A DNA stretch of 64,000 nt from Streptomyces sp. CC0208 (GTDB lineage: Bacteria > Actinomycetota > Actinomycetes > Streptomycetales > Streptomycetaceae), in NCBI RefSeq assembly GCF_003443735.1, contig NZ_CP031969.1, forward strand, positions 744,001-808,000, read 5' to 3'. Under the pieces are notes generated by a model. The model searched no databases and was not told the origin of the DNA. It was given only the letters and a program-made list of their open reading frames with translations. How positions within the stretch are numbered: position 1 is the stretch's first letter; each line of letters starts with the position of its first letter. Positions 61,059 through 64,000 of this stretch are shown piece by piece. The position numbers and the translations under genes were made by a program.

Positions 61059-62456
61059 TCAGGTCGCCGCCACGCCCTTCTTGCCCCGCCGGTGCGCGAT
61101 CTCGCCGAGGATCACGTCGGCGACGACGAAGCCGGCCAGCGGAATGCCGAGCAGCGGCACGAAGTAGCCGAGGACGGCGACGACCACCACACCGGGCACC
61201 AGGATCTGCGGCGGGACCTGCTGCCAGGCGCCGCGCGGGATCGGCCGGCCGAAGGCGGAGCCCCGGCCGCGCTGCCACCACATGCGGTAGCCCCACACGA
61301 TCAGCAGGACCAGCGAGAGCGCGAGCAGCATCAGGGCGATCTGGTTGACCAGCCCGAAGAGGACACCGGTGTGCAGGTCGATGCCCCAGCGGGTCAGCTT
61401 GGCGAGCAGCGGGTAGTCCGCGAACCGCAGCGTGTCGGTGACCTCGCCGTTGGCCGGGTCGACGGCGACCGAGTCCTGCTTCTCGGGCCAGCTGCGCTGC
61501 ACCTGCCGTACGACATAGGCCGACGACGCGTCGGCGGGCGGCACGATCTCGACGGGGTCGCCGAGGCCTTCGGCGCGGGCCGCGGCCAGCACCTTGTCGA
61601 GGCCGACGCCGTGCTCGGCGCCCCCGGCCGAGGCGGACGCGCCGTGGCCCGAGTGGTCGCCGCCCGCGGCCGCGGAGACCGAGGGCGTGGACTGGCCGAG
61701 CGAGGTGCGCAGTTCGTCGATGTTGGCGCCGGCGTACGTCGACCAGGTCAGCCCGGTGGCCGACAGGAAGAAGAACCCGGCGGCCGCCCAGACGCCGACG
61801 CTGCCGTGCAGGCCCAGGGTGCGACGGCGCCCGCTGGTGCCGCGGACCTTGCGCAGGGCGCGGCGGCGGGAGAACCACAGCACGATGCCGCCGCCCGCGA
61901 TCACCCACAGCCAGCTGGCGGCGAACTCGCTGTAGAGGCGGCCGTTCTCGCCGAGGTGCAGGTCGCGGTGGAACTCGTCGATCCAGGTCCGCAGCGGCAG
62001 CGCGCCGGTCGAGCCGTACTGCTCCAGCGCGCCGCGGACCTTCCCGGTGTACGGGTCGACGAACACGGCGAGGGTGTGGTTCGGGTCGACTCCCTTCACG
62101 CCGGACAGCAGCACCCGGGTCGTCGCGTCGGCCGCGGGCGAGGGGCGTATCGCCGAGACCGTGCCCTCGGGGTGCGCCTTGCGGGCGGCGTCCACCTGGT
62201 CGGATATGGGCAGCTTGCTGTCGCCTACGGCGGCGACGGTCATCTCGTGCCGGTAGACGATCTTCTCGGCCTGGAAGGCGCCGGCGTACAGGAACCCGGT
62301 GACGGCGGCGACCAGGAGAAAGGGCGCCACGAACACACCGGCGTAGAAGTGCAGACGCAGCACGAGCGGGCGCAGCGGGGCCCATCTGCTGCGGGCCGGC
62401 GCCGGGGCGGCCGGTTGCGGGACCTCGTCCTTGGTGGTCGAGGGGGCGATGGACAT
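61059..62456 (-). CDS. PepSY-domain membrane protein (iron-uptake/reductase-like)
   Basis: A 465-aa PepSY_TM protein with four to five helices (VLRLHFYAGVFVAPFLLVAAV; SWLWVIAGGGIVLWF; GVWAAAGFFFLSATGLTW; QIALMLLALSLVLLIVWGYRMWW; VPGVVVVAVLGYFVPLLGI). Histidines in HFYAG, HRDLHLG and LHGSVGVW, and the DLHTGVLFG motif, are typical of the family and may bind haem. A histidine-rich GGDHSGHG segment lies in the extracytoplasmic loop. Relatives are linked to siderophore-iron reduction. It is convergent with the MarR operon, and ATG 62456 is the family-like start. Confidence 0.88.
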   Translation of the reverse strand: MSIAPSTTKDEVPQPAAPAPARSRWAPLRPLVLRLHFYAGVFVAPFLLVAAVTGFLYAGAFQAEKIVYRHEMTVAAVGDSKLPISDQVDAARKAHPEGTVSAIRPSPAADATTRVLLSGVKGVDPNHTLAVFVDPYTGKVRGALEQYGSTGALPLRTWIDEFHRDLHLGENGRLYSEFAASWLWVIAGGGIVLWFSRRRALRKVRGTSGRRRTLGLHGSVGVWAAAGFFFLSATGLTWSTYAGANIDELRTSLGQSTPSVSAAAGGDHSGHGASASAGGAEHGVGLDKVLAAARAEGLGDPVEIVPPADASSAYVVRQVQRSWPEKQDSVAVDPANGEVTDTLRFADYPLLAKLTRWGIDLHTGVLFGLVNQIALMLLALSLVLLIVWGYRMWWQRGRGSAFGRPIPRGAWQQVPPQILVPGVVVVAVLGYFVPLLGIPLAGFVVADVILGEIAHRRGKKGVAAT

Positions 62457-62574
62457 CGGCGGCTTCTCCGAGGGCTGGGGACGGGGGCGGTCCAGTAGTC
62501 GGAGGGAGGGGGCGCCGAGTTCCCGGGCTCCCAAGTGACCTGTATCACAAGGCACTCCGTGGCATCCTGGCGCG

Positions 62575-63231
62575 ATGGCAACTCCGAGTCACCGCAAGCC
62601 CCTTGCCGAACTGGTCGAGGAACTCCTCACCACGGACGGCCCGCTGCCGATCGTCGCGGCCGGCGATCCGGTACTGCGCCAAGGCATCGAGCATTACGAC
62701 GGCCACCTGGACGGCGCCCTGCTTTCCCGCTTCGTCGAGGCCCTCCGCGTCACGATGCACGCGGCGCCCGGTGTGGGGCTCGCCGCCCCTCAGGTGGGGG
62801 TTCCCCTGCGGATCGCGGTGATCGAGGACCCCGCGCCGGTACCGGAGGAGATCCGGCTGGCGCGCGGACGCGTCCCGCAGCCGTTCCGCGTGCTGGTCAA
62901 TCCGTCGTACGCGCCCGTCGGTACCCCACGGGCCGCGTTCTTCGAGGGATGTCTGAGCGTGCCGGGGTGGCAGGCCGTGGTGGCGCGGCCCGCCGAGGTC
63001 CGGCTGACGTGCGAGGACGAGAACGGCCGCGCGGTCGACGAGGTGTTCAGCGGCTGGCCCGCGCGGATCGTGCAGCACGAGACGGACCACCTCGACGGCG
63101 TGCTCTACCTCGACCGGGCCGAAGTTCGCTCACTGTCCTCCACCCAGGCGATGGCCGAGCGCTGGACGCAGCCGACGCCGGAGCTGGCGGCCGCGTCCCT
63201 CGGCTTCGAACTGCCTCAGGCGTCCCTCTAG
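62575..63231 (+). CDS. def: Peptide deformylase
   Basis: A 218-aa metalloenzyme with the three deformylase motifs: GVGLAAPQVG, EGCLSVPG (metal-ligand cysteine) and QHETDHLDG (HExxH-type, metal histidines and catalytic glutamate). It removes the formyl group from N-terminal methionine. No fmt gene adjoins it, and Streptomyces commonly carry several def copies, so this may be an accessory copy. Its stop overlaps, in the palindrome CTAG, that of the convergent oxidoreductase. Confidence 0.94.
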   Translation: MATPSHRKPLAELVEELLTTDGPLPIVAAGDPVLRQGIEHYDGHLDGALLSRFVEALRVTMHAAPGVGLAAPQVGVPLRIAVIEDPAPVPEEIRLARGRVPQPFRVLVNPSYAPVGTPRAAFFEGCLSVPGWQAVVARPAEVRLTCEDENGRAVDEVFSGWPARIVQHETDHLDGVLYLDRAEVRSLSSTQAMAERWTQPTPELAAASLGFELPQASL

Positions 63232-64000
63232 TTGTCCCGGTAGGCCTCCAGCAGCCGCAGCCACACCTCGCTGATCGTCGGGTACGCCGGGACCGCGTGC
63301 CACAGCCTGCTGATCGGGACCTGGCCCGCGACCGCGACCGTCGCGGAGTGGATCAGTTCACCGACTCCGGGTCCGACGAAGGTGACACCGAGCAGGATCT
63401 CGCGTTCCAGGTCGACGACCATGCGGGCGCGGCCGCGGTAGCCGTCGCCGTAGAGGCCGGCGCCCGACACCGAAGCGAGGTCGTAGTCGACCGCGCGCAC
63501 CCGGTGGCCCGCCTGTTCGGCCTCCGCCAGGGAGAGGCCCACGGCGGCGGCCTCCGGGTCGGTGAAGACGACCTGGGGCACGGCGTCGTGGTCGGCGGTC
63601 GCGGCGTGGGCGCCCCACGGGTCCGCCTGCACCGGGGCTCCCGAGGCGCGGGCGGAGATGGCGGCGCCGGCGATGCGGGCCTGGTACTTGCCCTGGTGGG
63701 TGAGGAGTGCGCGGTGGTTGACGTCGCCGACCGCGTAGAGCCAGTCGCTGCCGGTCACACGGAGGCTGTCGTCGACCTCCAGCCAGCTGCCGGGCTCCCG
63801 GCCGATGGTGTCCAGGCCGATGTCGTCGGTGTGCGGGGCGCGCCCGGTGGCGAAGAGGATCTCGTCGGCCTCGATGCGGTCACCGGTGCCGGTGACGACC
63901 ACGACCGTGCCGTTCTCCCGGGTGACCGACTCGACCGAGGTGCCGGTGCGGACGCTGACGCCCGCCTCGGTGAGCGCCTCGGCGACGAGTTCGCCCGCGA
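63228..64000 (-). CDS. Pyridine nucleotide-disulphide oxidoreductase, C-terminal part (5' end outside window)
   Basis: About 256 codons of a FAD-dependent NAD(P)H oxidoreductase of the mercuric/glutathione/dihydrolipoamide family. Visible are the ATGRAP motif ahead of FAD-motif II (WLYAVGDVNHRALLTHQG) and the dimerisation domain (VVFTDPEAAAVGLS, GRARMVVDLEREILLG). The C-terminal HAVPAYPTISEVW has the His-Pro-Tyr-Pro-Thr pattern with Ala for the usual second His position. The redox-active CxxxxC disulphide, if present, lies beyond the right edge, so the subfamily cannot be fixed. Confidence 0.9.
   Translation of the reverse strand, partial: AGELVAEALTEAGVSVRTGTSVESVTRENGTVVVVTGTGDRIEADEILFATGRAPHTDDIGLDTIGREPGSWLEVDDSLRVTGSDWLYAVGDVNHRALLTHQGKYQARIAGAAISARASGAPVQADPWGAHAATADHDAVPQVVFTDPEAAAVGLSLAEAEQAGHRVRAVDYDLASVSGAGLYGDGYRGRARMVVDLEREILLGVTFVGPGVGELIHSATVAVAGQVPISRLWHAVPAYPTISEVWLRLLEAYRDN

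Noticed and set aside
63228..63231. Overlap of the def and oxidoreductase stop codons in CTAG
   Set aside because: A neat tail-to-tail overlap but common in compact GC-rich genomes; no functional meaning inferred.

Overview
The window is chromosomal DNA of a Streptomyces species or very close relative. The support is a very high GC content with GC-rich third codon positions, many GTG and TTG starts, ATGA/GTGA stop-start overlaps, and gene families typical of the genus: LacI-regulated sugar operons, RICIN-tagged secreted hydrolases, NPP1, SpoIIE/STAS switches and an HTH-WD40 NTPase. No rRNA, tRNA, CRISPR array, insertion sequence or prophage gene was recognised.

Left part (1-12 kb): a nearly complete L-rhamnose module. 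A sugar-ABC ATPase (cut by the window edge) diverges from rhamnose isomerase, a fused rhamnulose-1-P aldolase/lactaldehyde dehydrogenase, rhamnulokinase and lutABC. A GH78 alpha-L-rhamnosidase converges on lutC. Together they would free rhamnose, import it, split it to DHAP and lactaldehyde, and oxidise the lactaldehyde through lactate to pyruvate. Four TGAA-type palindromes sit at the three promoters, pointing to one LacI-type regulator that is not in the window.

12-22 kb: two hypothetical proteins, a two-gene ABC exporter, a MoxR ATPase/CoxE-type VWA pair, a HEAT-repeat protein, divergent SDR and MDR oxidoreductases sharing tandem TetR-type operators, a cupin, and a YheO-type regulator overlapping a threonine/serine dehydratase.

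22-32 kb: two tandem GH35-type beta-galactosidases behind a perfect LacI-type palindrome and a decayed MFS sugar transporter, then a LacI regulator. Next, on the minus strand, is an operon of a 967-aa kinase/phospho-lyase-type aminotransferase fusion and its LacI regulator, with a 16-bp perfect palindrome at its promoter.

32-45 kb: PAP2 and BrkB/YihY membrane proteins (the latter with a sigma-B-like promoter) and a 67-aa small protein. Then comes a secreted operon (RICIN beta-helix protein, RICIN-GH19 chitinase, NPP1) whose promoter overlaps a DasR/chitinase-type box. A stress-signalling block follows: RsbW-like kinase, STAS antagonist, an apparently intact second rpoA away from any ribosomal operon, a 48-aa membrane protein, and an APC permease possibly involved in K+ uptake.

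45-64 kb: the kdpFABC K+-ATPase operon, preceded by a 27-aa membrane ORF and paired direct repeats. Then an HTH-NTPase-WD40 protein, a secreted RICIN-like protein, a second stress block (STAS remnant, STAS, SpoIIE phosphatase, a gene remnant, and a 52-aa paralogue of the small membrane protein with a conserved leader), pirin, a two-gene MarR operon, a PepSY membrane protein, peptide deformylase, and the C-terminal part of a pyridine nucleotide-disulphide oxidoreductase running off the right edge.

The most unusual items are the stand-alone second rpoA inside a sigma-control block, and the two small membrane proteins whose roughly 90-nt 5' leaders are conserved between the two stress blocks.
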